64,000 bases of DNA from Methanomassiliicoccaceae archaeon UBA370. Lineage in GTDB: Archaea; Thermoplasmatota; Thermoplasmata; Methanomassiliicoccales; Methanomethylophilaceae. Of this stretch, positions 34,356-42,652 are shown piece by piece; the first letter of the stretch is position 1, and every line of letters starts with the position of its first letter. Location: positions 3,687-67,686 of the forward strand of contig DAUY01000012.1 of NCBI GenBank assembly GCA_002505345.1, given 5' to 3'. The translations under genes and the position numbers were made by a program. The notes below the pieces were generated by a model that worked only from the letters and a program-made list of their open reading frames with translations, did not search any database and was not told where the DNA came from.

Positions 34356-35382
34356 CTCCGAAATCCACCAGGACGGGTTCCCTAACCACGGCTACGGTTA
34401 CGCCTTCGCCCCCGGTCTTCCTGACGATCAATTCTCCTCCGGCCGAGGCGGCCATCGCCGCCCTCTCGCACACGCAGTCCACCCCTGTGGTGTTTTTTAC
34501 AAAATCGGATTTAGAATATCCGATGTCCGGAAGCATATCGAGTTCCGATGAAGAGTAGAAAAAAGTCGGAACACCCGTTTCTGCGGCAAACTCCACAAGC
34601 CCGGTCTCGTTCTCTTTGAGATCGATGCTCGCAACCGCTTTCACGCTTTCAATGGAAATGCCCGCAGAACACAGAACCGACATCGCCATCTTCTTTATTT
34701 CCTCCTTGTCGGTGCCCCTTCTGCATCCAACTCCCAGTATGTGGTTTTTCGGGATCAGCCGCAACGTTCTGAGGTATGGCCCTTTGCCGAAACCCGATGT
34801 GATATGCACTCCAAGGTCGCCGGTCTCCGACGTATCGAGGCATGTAGGCACTCTGCCGCAGACCGGGTAATCGCTTTTCAGTCCCACGAACCTTCCGTCG
34901 AGGACGGCGGCGGACACATCCTTGGCAAGTGCCATGCTTCCGATGCACATCCCTCTTGAGGCAGCAAAGGAATCGACCGAGAACTTGCCGTTGACGTCTG
35001 TAGCGGTGGTGATCACCGACGTTGCGCCTATTGCGGATGCTATGCGGCACGCAAGATGGTTGGCGCCCCCTATATGTCCCGAAAGGATCGGGATCGAATA
35101 CCTGCCAAGCTCGTCGACGCAGACAACGGCCGGGTCTGACGTCTTGCCTTTCAGGTGCGGAGCGATCGCCCTTACCGCTATACCAACTGCACCGACGAAT
35201 ACGATAGCATCAGATTTTTCGAAGACCCGCCCCGTCCATTCCGAAATAGGAACATCGATGTTCTCGCAAACGGACATGCCGGAGGTCTTCGAGAAAACAC
35301 GGACGTCCTCGTCCCCAAGCGCCTTGGATATCCCTATGGCCGTAGAACATCCTCTGGCCGAAAATGACACGATATTGATCAT
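34348..35382 (-). CDS. cbiG: Cobalt-precorrin-5A hydrolase
   Basis: CbiG opens the delta-lactone of cobalt-precorrin-5A, releasing acetaldehyde. The 344-residue protein has an N-terminal CbiG_N domain (FVGAVGIAVRAIAPHLKGKTSDPAVVCVDE, LSGHIGGANHLA) and a C-terminal domain (LGVGCRRGTDKEEI, ASIDLKENETGL). ATG 35382 overlaps the cbiD stop; the longer frame to 35412 lies in cbiD. Confidence 0.93.
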   Translation of the reverse strand: MINIVSFSARGCSTAIGISKALGDEDVRVFSKTSGMSVCENIDVPISEWTGRVFEKSDAIVFVGAVGIAVRAIAPHLKGKTSDPAVVCVDELGRYSIPILSGHIGGANHLACRIASAIGATSVITTATDVNGKFSVDSFAASRGMCIGSMALAKDVSAAVLDGRFVGLKSDYPVCGRVPTCLDTSETGDLGVHITSGFGKGPYLRTLRLIPKNHILGVGCRRGTDKEEIKKMAMSVLCSAGISIESVKAVASIDLKENETGLVEFAAETGVPTFFYSSSELDMLPDIGYSKSDFVKNTTGVDCVCERAAMAASAGGELIVRKTGGEGVTVAVVREPVLVDFGDE

Positions 35383-36527
35383 AATCCCCCACCCATCGCC
35401 TTGAGCAGGCACTCCGCTTCAGGGGTCCTGCCTATCATACCGTATTCGGATGAAAATATGAACGCTCCGCATTTCATTTTTCCGCCGGTACGGCGGTTCA
35501 TGTAGAACTCCATCTTTTCGGACATGATTTCCATGGTCTTCAACATCAGATCTCCGTCCAAGAAGTCCAGGGCATCGTCGGTGGAAATGCAGCCCATTAT
35601 TCTGCGGACGGTTTCGGCGGACGCTCCTGCCAGTGCCGCGTTTGCGGCTAGTATCTCCATCCTGGCATCCGCCTCGCGAGAATGGGTGTTCATTATGCCT
35701 CCTGCCAACTTAACCAGTTTTCCAAGGTTTCCGACCAGAAGAAACTCCTCGAACCCGAGTTCGCAGGCGCAGTCCAAGGCTTCGCCGATGTAGTTGCTGC
35801 ATCTCACCGCCGAATCCGGATCTAATCCACCTATAGTTCCGATATAGCCTGTGCCGTAGTTTCCCGGGACCACAAGCAGAGATTTTCTCCCCTCTTCCTT
35901 CCTGATGCTTATTTCGGCCTTTATGGTGTCCACCACGGCCTTTTCGCTCATCGGTTCTACTATGCCCGACGTCCCCAGGATAGAGATCCCTCCTTCTATC
36001 CCGAGACGGGGGTTGAACGTCTTCTCGGCAAGTTCTTGACCATTAGGTATAGATATTACTACGTCGAATCCTCCGTCATATCCGAGTGTCATGCGAATGC
36101 CTTCCAAGGCCTCGGATATCATACTTCTCGGTACACGGTTGATCGCTGCGGATCCCACAGGCTGGTCCAAGCCCTTTTTTGTCACCCTGCCCACGCCGGG
36201 CCCGCCGTCGATTTTTATCCCAGCGTCTACGACGCCCACCCGTGAGTATACCAGATGGCCGTCCGTCACGTCTATGTCGTCTCCTCCGTCTTTACGGACC
36301 GCGCATTGCACCCATCCGTCTCCGCGGGAGATATCTTCCACGGGAAGATCGAGGGCGATGCCTTTGGGTGTGACCACCTTGACCGAAAGTACGTCCTTGC
36401 CGGCTATCAGCATCTCTGCAGCCGCCTTGGATGCGGCTGTCGCGCAGGTTCCCGTTGTGTGCCCTCTCCTCAGAACCTTTCCTCCGACACTGATGTACAT
36501 CCCGTTATCGCTCTCGTTCCCCGCCAT
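35379..36527 (-). CDS. cbiD: Cobalt-precorrin-5B C1-methyltransferase
   Basis: CbiD methylates C1 of cobalt-precorrin-5B. The 382-residue protein shows the N-terminal signature LRRGHTTGTCATAASKAA, GVGRVTKKGLDQPVG, LGTSGIVEPMSE and the later LVGNLGKLVKLAGG. It heads the minus-strand corrin operon (cbiD-G-JET-A). ATG 36527 is used; ATG 36500 is a possible start. The operator at 36544-36560 lies 17 bp upstream, right after a TATA-like element. Confidence 0.94.
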   Translation of the reverse strand: MAGNESDNGMYISVGGKVLRRGHTTGTCATAASKAAAEMLIAGKDVLSVKVVTPKGIALDLPVEDISRGDGWVQCAVRKDGGDDIDVTDGHLVYSRVGVVDAGIKIDGGPGVGRVTKKGLDQPVGSAAINRVPRSMISEALEGIRMTLGYDGGFDVVISIPNGQELAEKTFNPRLGIEGGISILGTSGIVEPMSEKAVVDTIKAEISIRKEEGRKSLLVVPGNYGTGYIGTIGGLDPDSAVRCSNYIGEALDCACELGFEEFLLVGNLGKLVKLAGGIMNTHSREADARMEILAANAALAGASAETVRRIMGCISTDDALDFLDGDLMLKTMEIMSEKMEFYMNRRTGGKMKCGAFIFSSEYGMIGRTPEAECLLKAMGGGL

Positions 36528-36543
36528 AGTTAATCAGATATGG

Positions 36544-36560
36544 TTGGATATCTTATCCAA
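36544..36560 (-). promoter_or_regulatory. Palindromic operator at the cbiD promoter
   Basis: TTGGATATCTTATCCAA is a 17-bp near-perfect palindrome lying just downstream of the minus-strand TATA-like element (TTATAATTT, about 36559-36567), where binding should block initiation. It matches sites at cbiL, cbiM and cfbC. A partial third copy (left half only) lies at 36591-36607. Confidence 0.7.
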
Positions 36561-36638
36561 ATTATAACAGTTGCCTTTGAATATTGCATGTTGGGTATTA
36601 TCAAATTGTCCCGCTTCATGTAGTTACTATTTTTTAAG

Positions 36639-36655
36639 TTGGGTATTCCATCCAA
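36639..36655 (+). promoter_or_regulatory. Palindromic operator at the cbiL promoter
   Basis: TTGGGTATTCCATCCAA sits just after the plus-strand TATA-like run (tactattttttaag, about 36625-36637), 53 bp before cbiL. Together with 36544-36560 it gives each of the two divergent corrin promoters its own site. Confidence 0.7.
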
Positions 36656-36708
36656 CTTAAATATCCGCAATCCCTGCCTGTGCAACAGGAAGTCGCGGAA
36701 GTATTCGA

Positions 36709-37422
36709 ATGACAGGAAAATTGTATGGCATAGGTGTCGGCCCGGGAGATCCGGAACTATTGACGGTCAAAGCGAAAGGTATGTTGGAGAGCGTTGCCGT
36801 CATCGCTTATCCGGTTAACAGGAGAGGAGACGAAAGCACGGCGCTTGAGATCGTTAGGGAGGCGGTAGACATATCGGGTAAACGCGTGACCGAATTGTTT
36901 TTCAGCATGGACCCGGACGATAGCGTCCGGAAGAGATGCAGGTCCGTCGCAGTGAAGGAGCTCGCCGAGATACTAGACGAGGGGCTGGATGTCGCAATGG
37001 TGACCCTGGGGGACGTGGGGGTTTACAGCACGTACATGCACGTCGACAAGGAGATCAAGGATCTTGGATACGAGACCGAGGTCGTTCCCGGGATACCTTC
37101 CTTCTGCAGCGGCGCCGCGAAGGCCAGGATACCGCTGATGATAGGCGATGAGGGGCTGGCAGTGGTATCGATGGCGAAAAACAACGAAGAATCCCTGGAA
37201 TCGGCATTATCGGGATTCGACAACGTGGTCGTCATGAAGGCCTGGAACTCCATGGGCTCCCTTCTTGAGTCGATCGAGAGGCACGGGATGGGGAAAAATA
37301 ACGCAACGGTGATCAGCAACATAGGTATGGAAGGGGAATACATCGGCCCTCTGGACCCGGAAAGGAAATACGGCTACTTCACCACCGTGATCGTTAAGAG
37401 AGGGAATGGTGAGGTCGAATGA
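36709..37422 (+). CDS. cbiL: Cobalt-precorrin-2 C20-methyltransferase
   Basis: CbiL adds the C20 methyl group, the first committed corrin step after cobalt insertion. The 237-residue SAM methylase shows YGIGVGPGDPELLTVKA, the VTLGDVGVYSTYMHV motif and EVVPGIPSFCSGAA. It begins the plus-strand operon cbiL-F-H-C and overlaps cbiF by ATGA. Confidence 0.94.
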   Translation: MTGKLYGIGVGPGDPELLTVKAKGMLESVAVIAYPVNRRGDESTALEIVREAVDISGKRVTELFFSMDPDDSVRKRCRSVAVKELAEILDEGLDVAMVTLGDVGVYSTYMHVDKEIKDLGYETEVVPGIPSFCSGAAKARIPLMIGDEGLAVVSMAKNNEESLESALSGFDNVVVMKAWNSMGSLLESIERHGMGKNNATVISNIGMEGEYIGPLDPERKYGYFTTVIVKRGNGEVE

Positions 37423-38177
37423 TAACATTCATAGGAGCGGGGCCCGGCGACCCGGAACTGCTGACGATCAAAGGGAAGAAGGCTATCGATTCGGCCGACG
37501 TCATAATTTACGCAGGTTCCCTGGTGAATCCGGCGGTCCTCGGCGGTGCGAAAAAAGGTTCCAGGATATACAACAGCGCAGAGATGGACCTGGACGAAGT
37601 CATAGAGGTCATTAAGGATGCAGAGGCGAAAGGGCTCTCCACCGCCCGCGTCCATACGGGAGATCCGTCCATATACGGTGCCATAAGGGAGCAGATAGAC
37701 ATTTTGGACCGTCTAGGTATAGAGATCGAAGTCATCCCGGGGGTCAGCTCGGCATTCGCCGCCGCGGCCGCACTGAAGAAGGAGTACACTCTGCCGGATA
37801 TCAGCCAGACGGTCATATTCACAAGAATGGAGGGCCGTACGCCCATGCCCCCCGGGGAAAAACTGAGCGATCTGGCTAAACACCATTCTACCATGGTGAT
37901 TTTCCTGAGCGTAGGCTTCCTGGAGGAGATGTCCCGACAGCTGATCGAAGGCGGTTATTCTTCGGAAACGCCGGTCGCCGTTGTTTACAAGGCAAGCTGG
38001 CCCGAACAAAAGATTGTTACTGGCACATTGAACGACATTGCGCAAAAGGTCAAAGATGCCGGGATCAAGAAGACTGCTCTGACGGTCGTCGGGGACTTCC
38101 TCGGAGACGGATACGGTCTATCTAAGCTCTACGACAAGAGTTTCACCACAGAATACCGCAAAGGAAAGGAGGAATGA
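37419..38177 (+). CDS. cbiF: Cobalt-precorrin-4 C11-methyltransferase
   Basis: CbiF methylates C11. The 252-residue protein shows FIGAGPGDPELLTIKGKKAI, YAGSLVNPAVL, VHTGDPSIYGAIREQ and VIPGVSSAFAAAAAL, a set characteristic of CbiF/CobM. It is coupled to cbiL by ATGA and separated from cbiH by one base. Confidence 0.94.
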   Translation: MITFIGAGPGDPELLTIKGKKAIDSADVIIYAGSLVNPAVLGGAKKGSRIYNSAEMDLDEVIEVIKDAEAKGLSTARVHTGDPSIYGAIREQIDILDRLGIEIEVIPGVSSAFAAAAALKKEYTLPDISQTVIFTRMEGRTPMPPGEKLSDLAKHHSTMVIFLSVGFLEEMSRQLIEGGYSSETPVAVVYKASWPEQKIVTGTLNDIAQKVKDAGIKKTALTVVGDFLGDGYGLSKLYDKSFTTEYRKGKEE

Positions 38178-38178
38178 G

Positions 38179-38913
38179 ATGAAGGGAAAACTCACGGTGA
38201 TAGGTTTCGGCCCGGGTTCGAGGGAGGACATGACATTCAGGGCGGCCAGGTCTATCGAGGACGCCGATGTGGTCACAGGATACGCTACCTATGTGGATAT
38301 CCTCAGGGAATATTTTCCCGATAAGCAGTTCAAGGCGACCGGTATGATGAGGGAGGTCGACAGATGCAGGTCCGCTATCGAAGACGCATCGTCCGGTAAG
38401 AACGTGGCGATGGTCAGCAGCGGTGATTCCGGGATATACGGGATGGCAGGAATCGTTTACCAGCTGGTCGATGAAATGAAGGCCGACATAACTGTGGAAG
38501 TCGTGCCCGGAGTGACGGCCGCTTCCGCCGCGGCCTCGGTGCTGGGCGCTCCGCTCATGCACGATATGGCGATAATCAGCCTTTCGGACCTGATGACCCC
38601 TCTGGAGCTGATAATGAAGAGGGTTGACTGTGCCGGGCAGGCCGATATGATAGTCTGCCTTTACAATCCCCGCAGCAAGACCCGCAAAGACTATCTCTCC
38701 AGGGCAGCCGAGGTGCTTATGAAATACCGTTCCCCCGGAACTCCCGTGGGGATAGTGCGCAACGTGGGGCGCAAAGGCCAGGAGAAGACAGTCACCACGT
38801 TGGGAAACATCGATTACGAAAAAGTCGACATGTTCTCCATCGTTACGGTCGGCAACTCCCAGACATATGCGTCGGACGGACTGATGATCACTCCCAGAGG
38901 ATACAACATCTAA
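38179..38913 (+). CDS. cbiH: Cobalt-precorrin-3 C17-methyltransferase
   Basis: CbiH methylates C17 with ring contraction. The 244-residue protein has VIGFGPGSREDMTFRAA, VTGYATYVDIL, MVSSGDSGIYGMAGI and VVPGVTAASAAASVLGAPL, all typical of CbiH/CobJ. It lies between cbiF and cbiC in the plus-strand operon and ends with TAA. Confidence 0.94.
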   Translation: MKGKLTVIGFGPGSREDMTFRAARSIEDADVVTGYATYVDILREYFPDKQFKATGMMREVDRCRSAIEDASSGKNVAMVSSGDSGIYGMAGIVYQLVDEMKADITVEVVPGVTAASAAASVLGAPLMHDMAIISLSDLMTPLELIMKRVDCAGQADMIVCLYNPRSKTRKDYLSRAAEVLMKYRSPGTPVGIVRNVGRKGQEKTVTTLGNIDYEKVDMFSIVTVGNSQTYASDGLMITPRGYNI

Positions 38914-38922
38914 GGTGTTACT

Positions 38923-39552
38923 ATGGCATTTGAAATTGTAAAACCGGAAGACATCGAGAGGAGGAGCATGGAGATGATCGCGTCTGAGCTCGGAGTCCGC
39001 ACATGGCCGGAACCGGAGTCTTCCATCATAAAGAGGTGCATACATACTTCGGCGGATTTCGACTACGCAGACAATCTCGTTTTTTCGGAGGATGCGGCCA
39101 AGATAGGCATAAGGGCCATAAGGGCGGGGGCGAACATCGTGACCGATACCAAGATGGCCCACTCGGGGGTCAACAAGAGCCGTCTGACGTCTTACGGCGG
39201 AAATGCGTATTGCTTCATAAGCGACGATTCTGTAGTCGCCGAGGCAAAGGCCAGGGGATGCACCAGGGCTACAGTCTCAATGGAACGCGGGGCCGCGCTC
39301 AACGGAGATACTATTTTCGTCGTAGGGAACGCACCCACGGCACTCATCCAGCTTAATGAGATGATAAAGAGCGGGCGTGTGAAGCCTGCGCTTATAGTAG
39401 GCGTTCCTGTGGGATTCGTCAACGTGGTCGAGGCGAAGGAGCTCATCATGGAGGCAGGCGTCCCGTTCATAGTCGCCAGGGGCAGGAAGGGCGGCAGCAA
39501 CATTGCGGCGGCGATATGCAACGCCATGATCTACTACAAGGGTGAGGTGTGA
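38923..39552 (+). CDS. cbiC: Cobalt-precorrin-8 methylmutase
   Basis: CbiC moves the methyl group from C11 to C12 to give cobyrinate. The 209-residue protein shows RCIHTSADFDYADN with the catalytic histidine, TDTKMAHSGVNK, VGNAPTAL and VGVPVGFVNVVEAKE. AAGGTG precedes ATG 38923. It is the last corrin gene before the transporter operon. Confidence 0.95.
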   Translation: MAFEIVKPEDIERRSMEMIASELGVRTWPEPESSIIKRCIHTSADFDYADNLVFSEDAAKIGIRAIRAGANIVTDTKMAHSGVNKSRLTSYGGNAYCFISDDSVVAEAKARGCTRATVSMERGAALNGDTIFVVGNAPTALIQLNEMIKSGRVKPALIVGVPVGFVNVVEAKELIMEAGVPFIVARGRKGGSNIAAAICNAMIYYKGEV

Positions 39553-39562
39553 AAACAGGTAG

Positions 39563-39612
39563 TTGGATTACCAATCCAATATATTATAAACTTGGCTGGA
39601 TATATCATCCAT
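39563..39612 (+). promoter_or_regulatory. cbiM promoter: two palindromic operators around a TATA box
   Basis: TTGGATTACCAATCCAA (39563-39579) and CTGGATATATCATCCAT (39596-39612) are both 17 bp long and flank the TATA box ATATTATAAAC (39581-39591). This is the strongest arrangement in the window; two bound dimers would enclose the TATA box. The leader to ATG 39679 is ~60 nt. Confidence 0.75.
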
Positions 39613-39678
39613 CACGATTTGGTAGCGGTTTATCCGTGGACTCAGGGACTTACGTTCCAGGAATCAAGGTGAAATAAA

Positions 39679-40350
39679 ATGCACATAATGGAAGGATACC
39701 TGCCATGGCAATGGTGCCTGGTATGGTTCGCAATAGCGTTGCCGATCGTGTTTTTCGGGATAAATAAAATAACCAAGATCATCAGGGAGAATCCGGAGCA
39801 GAAGATGATCGTCGCCCTCTCTGGAGCGTTCATCTTTCTGCTGTCGTCTCTGAAGCTGCCGTCCGTGACAGGTTCCAGTTCGCATCCAACGGGCACGGGA
39901 CTGTCGGCGGTGCTGTACGGTGTTTCTTGCACAGCATTCCTCGCGACTATAGTGCTGGTGTTCCAGGCGCTGCTTCTTGCGCACGGCGGCATAACCACTC
40001 TTGGCGCAAACATATTCTCCATGGGGATCGCGGGACCTGCGGTCGCCTTTGTCATATGGTTCGCCCTCAGGCGTGCGAAGGTGAGCGTGCCCGTTTCCAT
40101 GTTCTTCGCCGCCATGTTGGCGGACCTTGCTACCTATGTTGTAACGGCTTTGCAGCTCACAGCAGCCTTCGGAGGGGCCGCGGGCTACGGGACAGCGTTC
40201 ATAGACTTCATGACGATATTCGCCGTCACCCAGGTGCCTTTGGCGATTGTGGAAGGCGCAATATTCTCGATGTTCGCTAAATATCTCGCCGACACAAGGC
40301 CGCAGATCTTCGGGCTTGAGCCCAAGTACGAGGGGGCAGCATCCGCATGA
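39679..40350 (+). CDS. cbiM: Cobalt ECF transporter, substrate-binding membrane protein
   Basis: CbiM is the S-component that binds Co(II). The N-terminus MHIMEGYLPW carries the invariant His2 metal ligand, so the start is firm. About six membrane helices follow, with SSLKLPSVTGSSSHPTGTGL carrying the second histidine, and GGITTLGANIFSMGIAGP. The 223 residues fit the family. Nickel specificity (NikM) cannot be excluded, but an adjacent cbiN and the corrin genes favour cobalt. Confidence 0.94.
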   Translation: MHIMEGYLPWQWCLVWFAIALPIVFFGINKITKIIRENPEQKMIVALSGAFIFLLSSLKLPSVTGSSSHPTGTGLSAVLYGVSCTAFLATIVLVFQALLLAHGGITTLGANIFSMGIAGPAVAFVIWFALRRAKVSVPVSMFFAAMLADLATYVVTALQLTAAFGGAAGYGTAFIDFMTIFAVTQVPLAIVEGAIFSMFAKYLADTRPQIFGLEPKYEGAASA

Positions 40351-40670
40351 ACATCTCCAACAGAACGTATTACATGGTTGGATTTGCTGCTATAGCAGCG
40401 ATAGTCTTCGTGATACTGGCATATGGAGCATACAATGGATTCGAGTTCGCGGGCGCCGACGACCAGGGCGGAGACGCCATATCGGAGATCGATCCCAGCT
40501 ATGAGCCCTGGTGGGACGGGATATGGGGAAGCTATGAGCTGCCCGGAGAGACGGAAAGCATGTTGTTCGCCCTTCAGGCGGCCATAGGCGCGATAATCAT
40601 AGGATATGTGATAGGATACTTCCACGCCGTAGATAAGGCCAGGAAAGGAAAGTTGCCCAATAGGCAATGA
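40347..40670 (+). CDS. cbiN: Cobalt transport accessory protein
   Basis: The 107-residue protein has one helix near each end (residues ~9-28 and ~75-95) with a short extracytoplasmic loop containing EIDPSYEPWW. CbiN works with CbiM to load cobalt. It overlaps cbiM by ATGA. Confidence 0.9.
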   Translation: MNISNRTYYMVGFAAIAAIVFVILAYGAYNGFEFAGADDQGGDAISEIDPSYEPWWDGIWGSYELPGETESMLFALQAAIGAIIIGYVIGYFHAVDKARKGKLPNRQ

Positions 40671-40682
40671 GGTCTGATATCC

Positions 40683-41507
40683 ATGTCGGAGCAAGTTCAG
40701 ATGGACGTCCTCGCATACGGTTCGAGGATGGTCCGCTGGGCGCCGCTCGGTAAACTTCTTTATACCTTTTCACTTTTGATACTGGCACTGTTATCTGAAA
40801 ACATATTCGTACCGATGATCACCTTCTGCGTCGGCATGTGTCTGATGGCATATTCGACAAATTTCAGACTGCCTCCGATAATAGGATTGGCTATACTCGA
40901 GGCCATACTGATAATGGTCATCGGTTGCGGCATGGTTTCGATCCTCGGCAATCCTTCCGAACCGGCCGTATTTCTGAAAGGCAAGGGCGAGTTCCTTTGG
41001 ATCGGAATACATATCACCGAAAACAGTTTCAATAACGCCTGGCTCATAATGTTCCGCGCGATAGCCGGAGTCACGCTGATGCTTTCATTCGCGTCTTCAA
41101 CTCCGATACCTCATATAGCATACGCCCTGAGGCAGCTTAGGATCCCGAAAGAGGTCATCGATATCGTAGTCCTTGTCTACAGGTATGCATTCCTTCTTCT
41201 GGAGAGGACGGAGGTGATGTGGAATGCGGCCAAATGCCGCCTCGGTTTCAGCGGGGCAAGGCGTTCCATGTCCACGACCGCTGGAATACTGGTGAACGTT
41301 TTCATTACTTCTCTGGAGATAGCCGAACGTTCTCAGCCTGCGCTCGAAAGCAGGAACTACAACGGCAGTTTCCCCATTTATAGGATGCCCAACAAGATCG
41401 GTCTCTACTGGTTCGCCATCACGGCCGCCGCGTGCGCCTCGCTATACATCATCGGATACTACATCTCGACCCCGAACATGGCGGCAATACTCCTGGGGGC
41501 GGTCTGA
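40683..41507 (+). CDS. cbiQ: ECF transporter transmembrane coupling protein
   Basis: CbiQ is the T-component linking CbiM to the ATPases. The 274-residue protein has several membrane helices and the coupling motifs around ALRQLRIPKEVIDIVVLVYRYAFLLLERTEVM and the ALESRNYNGSFP segment (variants of the two A-x-R-x-G motifs). Its TGA lies within CTGA, where the first cbiO begins. Confidence 0.92.
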   Translation: MSEQVQMDVLAYGSRMVRWAPLGKLLYTFSLLILALLSENIFVPMITFCVGMCLMAYSTNFRLPPIIGLAILEAILIMVIGCGMVSILGNPSEPAVFLKGKGEFLWIGIHITENSFNNAWLIMFRAIAGVTLMLSFASSTPIPHIAYALRQLRIPKEVIDIVVLVYRYAFLLLERTEVMWNAAKCRLGFSGARRSMSTTAGILVNVFITSLEIAERSQPALESRNYNGSFPIYRMPNKIGLYWFAITAAACASLYIIGYYISTPNMAAILLGAV

Positions 41508-42652
41508 CGGTCTGCGACCTTCGTACGGATAAAGTGAGCTACAGGTACGGCAATTCGAATTACAATGCTATCGATTCTGTGGATTTCACAGCCTCCCATG
41601 GCAGAAGGACCGTCATCCTGGGAGAGAACGGGTGCGGCAAGTCGACGCTGATATATCAGCTCAACGGAGTATACAAGCCTGTTTCCGGTACTGTGTTCTA
41701 TGGAGATATGCCCATATCATACGACAAGGAGTTCCTTACGGAGCTGCGTTCCGACGTTTCCGTTGTTCTGCAGAATCCAGACGATCAGATTTTCTCTTCC
41801 ACCGTCGAGGAGGACGTGGCATTTGGACCGTTAAACTTGGGCCTTTCCCGGGAAGAGGTTGGAGAAAGAATCGGCCGGTCTTTGGAATGCGTGGGGATGT
41901 CGGGATTTGCCGAAGTGCCTGTTCAGCGCCTTTCATACGGTCAGAAAAAAAGAGTGTCACTCGCAGGCGCCCTAGCATCACATCCAAAGATACTGGTCCT
42001 GGACGAGCCTACCGCAGGCCTGGACCCGCAGATGTCCAGAGAGGTGATGGAGATCGCAAATTCTCTCATCAGAGAAGGGATCTCCGTCGTAGTATCCACC
42101 CATGACGTGAATCTGATCTACAATTGGGTCGAGGACCTTTACGTGATGCGGAACGGACACATGGTCTTCTCCGGAGATGCGGACGAGTTCTTCTCCGACC
42201 GTCCGTCCGTTTATCTTTCAGGTCTGGAACAGCCCTCGATATTCAGCATAAACCACAATATGGAGACGTTAAGAGGGACGATTCCCGCGTCATATCCCAA
42301 GACCATGAGCCAGATGGTCAGCAGATTATTCCCTTCAGGATCCTCGGCCGGAAGGATATTCATCTATCAGACTGAAGGCGAGCGCATCGACCAGGATGCG
42401 ATCGAGGAGGCCGTGGGAAAGAAAGGGATGCCCATTGCAGTATACGGCCCCTCCGCGCGCAGGTCGGTGACCCGATCGAAGCTCAGGGTTGATTTCTATT
42501 TTAACGGCATAGAGTGTTGCATCAGGGAGGCCATGGTAAACCATGATTCCCTGATAATAGTCGACCGGGGCTTGAAGGGGATCGTCACGGAGGCGGTTGA
42601 AGAGCTTAGGGCATACGGAACCCGGATCAGTATCAGGGAGTTGGTTTTTTGA
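41504..42652 (+). CDS. cbiO: ECF transporter ATPase 1, CTG start, C-terminal extension
   Basis: The ABC ATPase shows Walker A GENGCGKSTL, the Q-loop VVLQNPDDQIFSSTV, signature LSYGQKKRVSLAGAL, Walker B ILVLDEPTAGLDP and the H-loop STHDV. No ATG, GTG or TTG lies in frame between 41432, deep in cbiQ, and GTG 41537, which would remove the first strand. CTG 41504, overlapping the cbiQ stop as CTGA, gives the normal N-terminus. The protein has 382 residues; the last ~130 form an extra domain not usual in CbiO (~275) and shared with the second cbiO. Confidence 0.88.
   Translation: MTVCDLRTDKVSYRYGNSNYNAIDSVDFTASHGRRTVILGENGCGKSTLIYQLNGVYKPVSGTVFYGDMPISYDKEFLTELRSDVSVVLQNPDDQIFSSTVEEDVAFGPLNLGLSREEVGERIGRSLECVGMSGFAEVPVQRLSYGQKKRVSLAGALASHPKILVLDEPTAGLDPQMSREVMEIANSLIREGISVVVSTHDVNLIYNWVEDLYVMRNGHMVFSGDADEFFSDRPSVYLSGLEQPSIFSINHNMETLRGTIPASYPKTMSQMVSRLFPSGSSAGRIFIYQTEGERIDQDAIEEAVGKKGMPIAVYGPSARRSVTRSKLRVDFYFNGIECCIREAMVNHDSLIIVDRGLKGIVTEAVEELRAYGTRISIRELVF

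Noticed and set aside
36591..36607. Third copy of the 17-bp operator near cbiD
   Set aside because: Only the left half matches; the right half lacks the ATCCAA arm, so it is not counted as a site.
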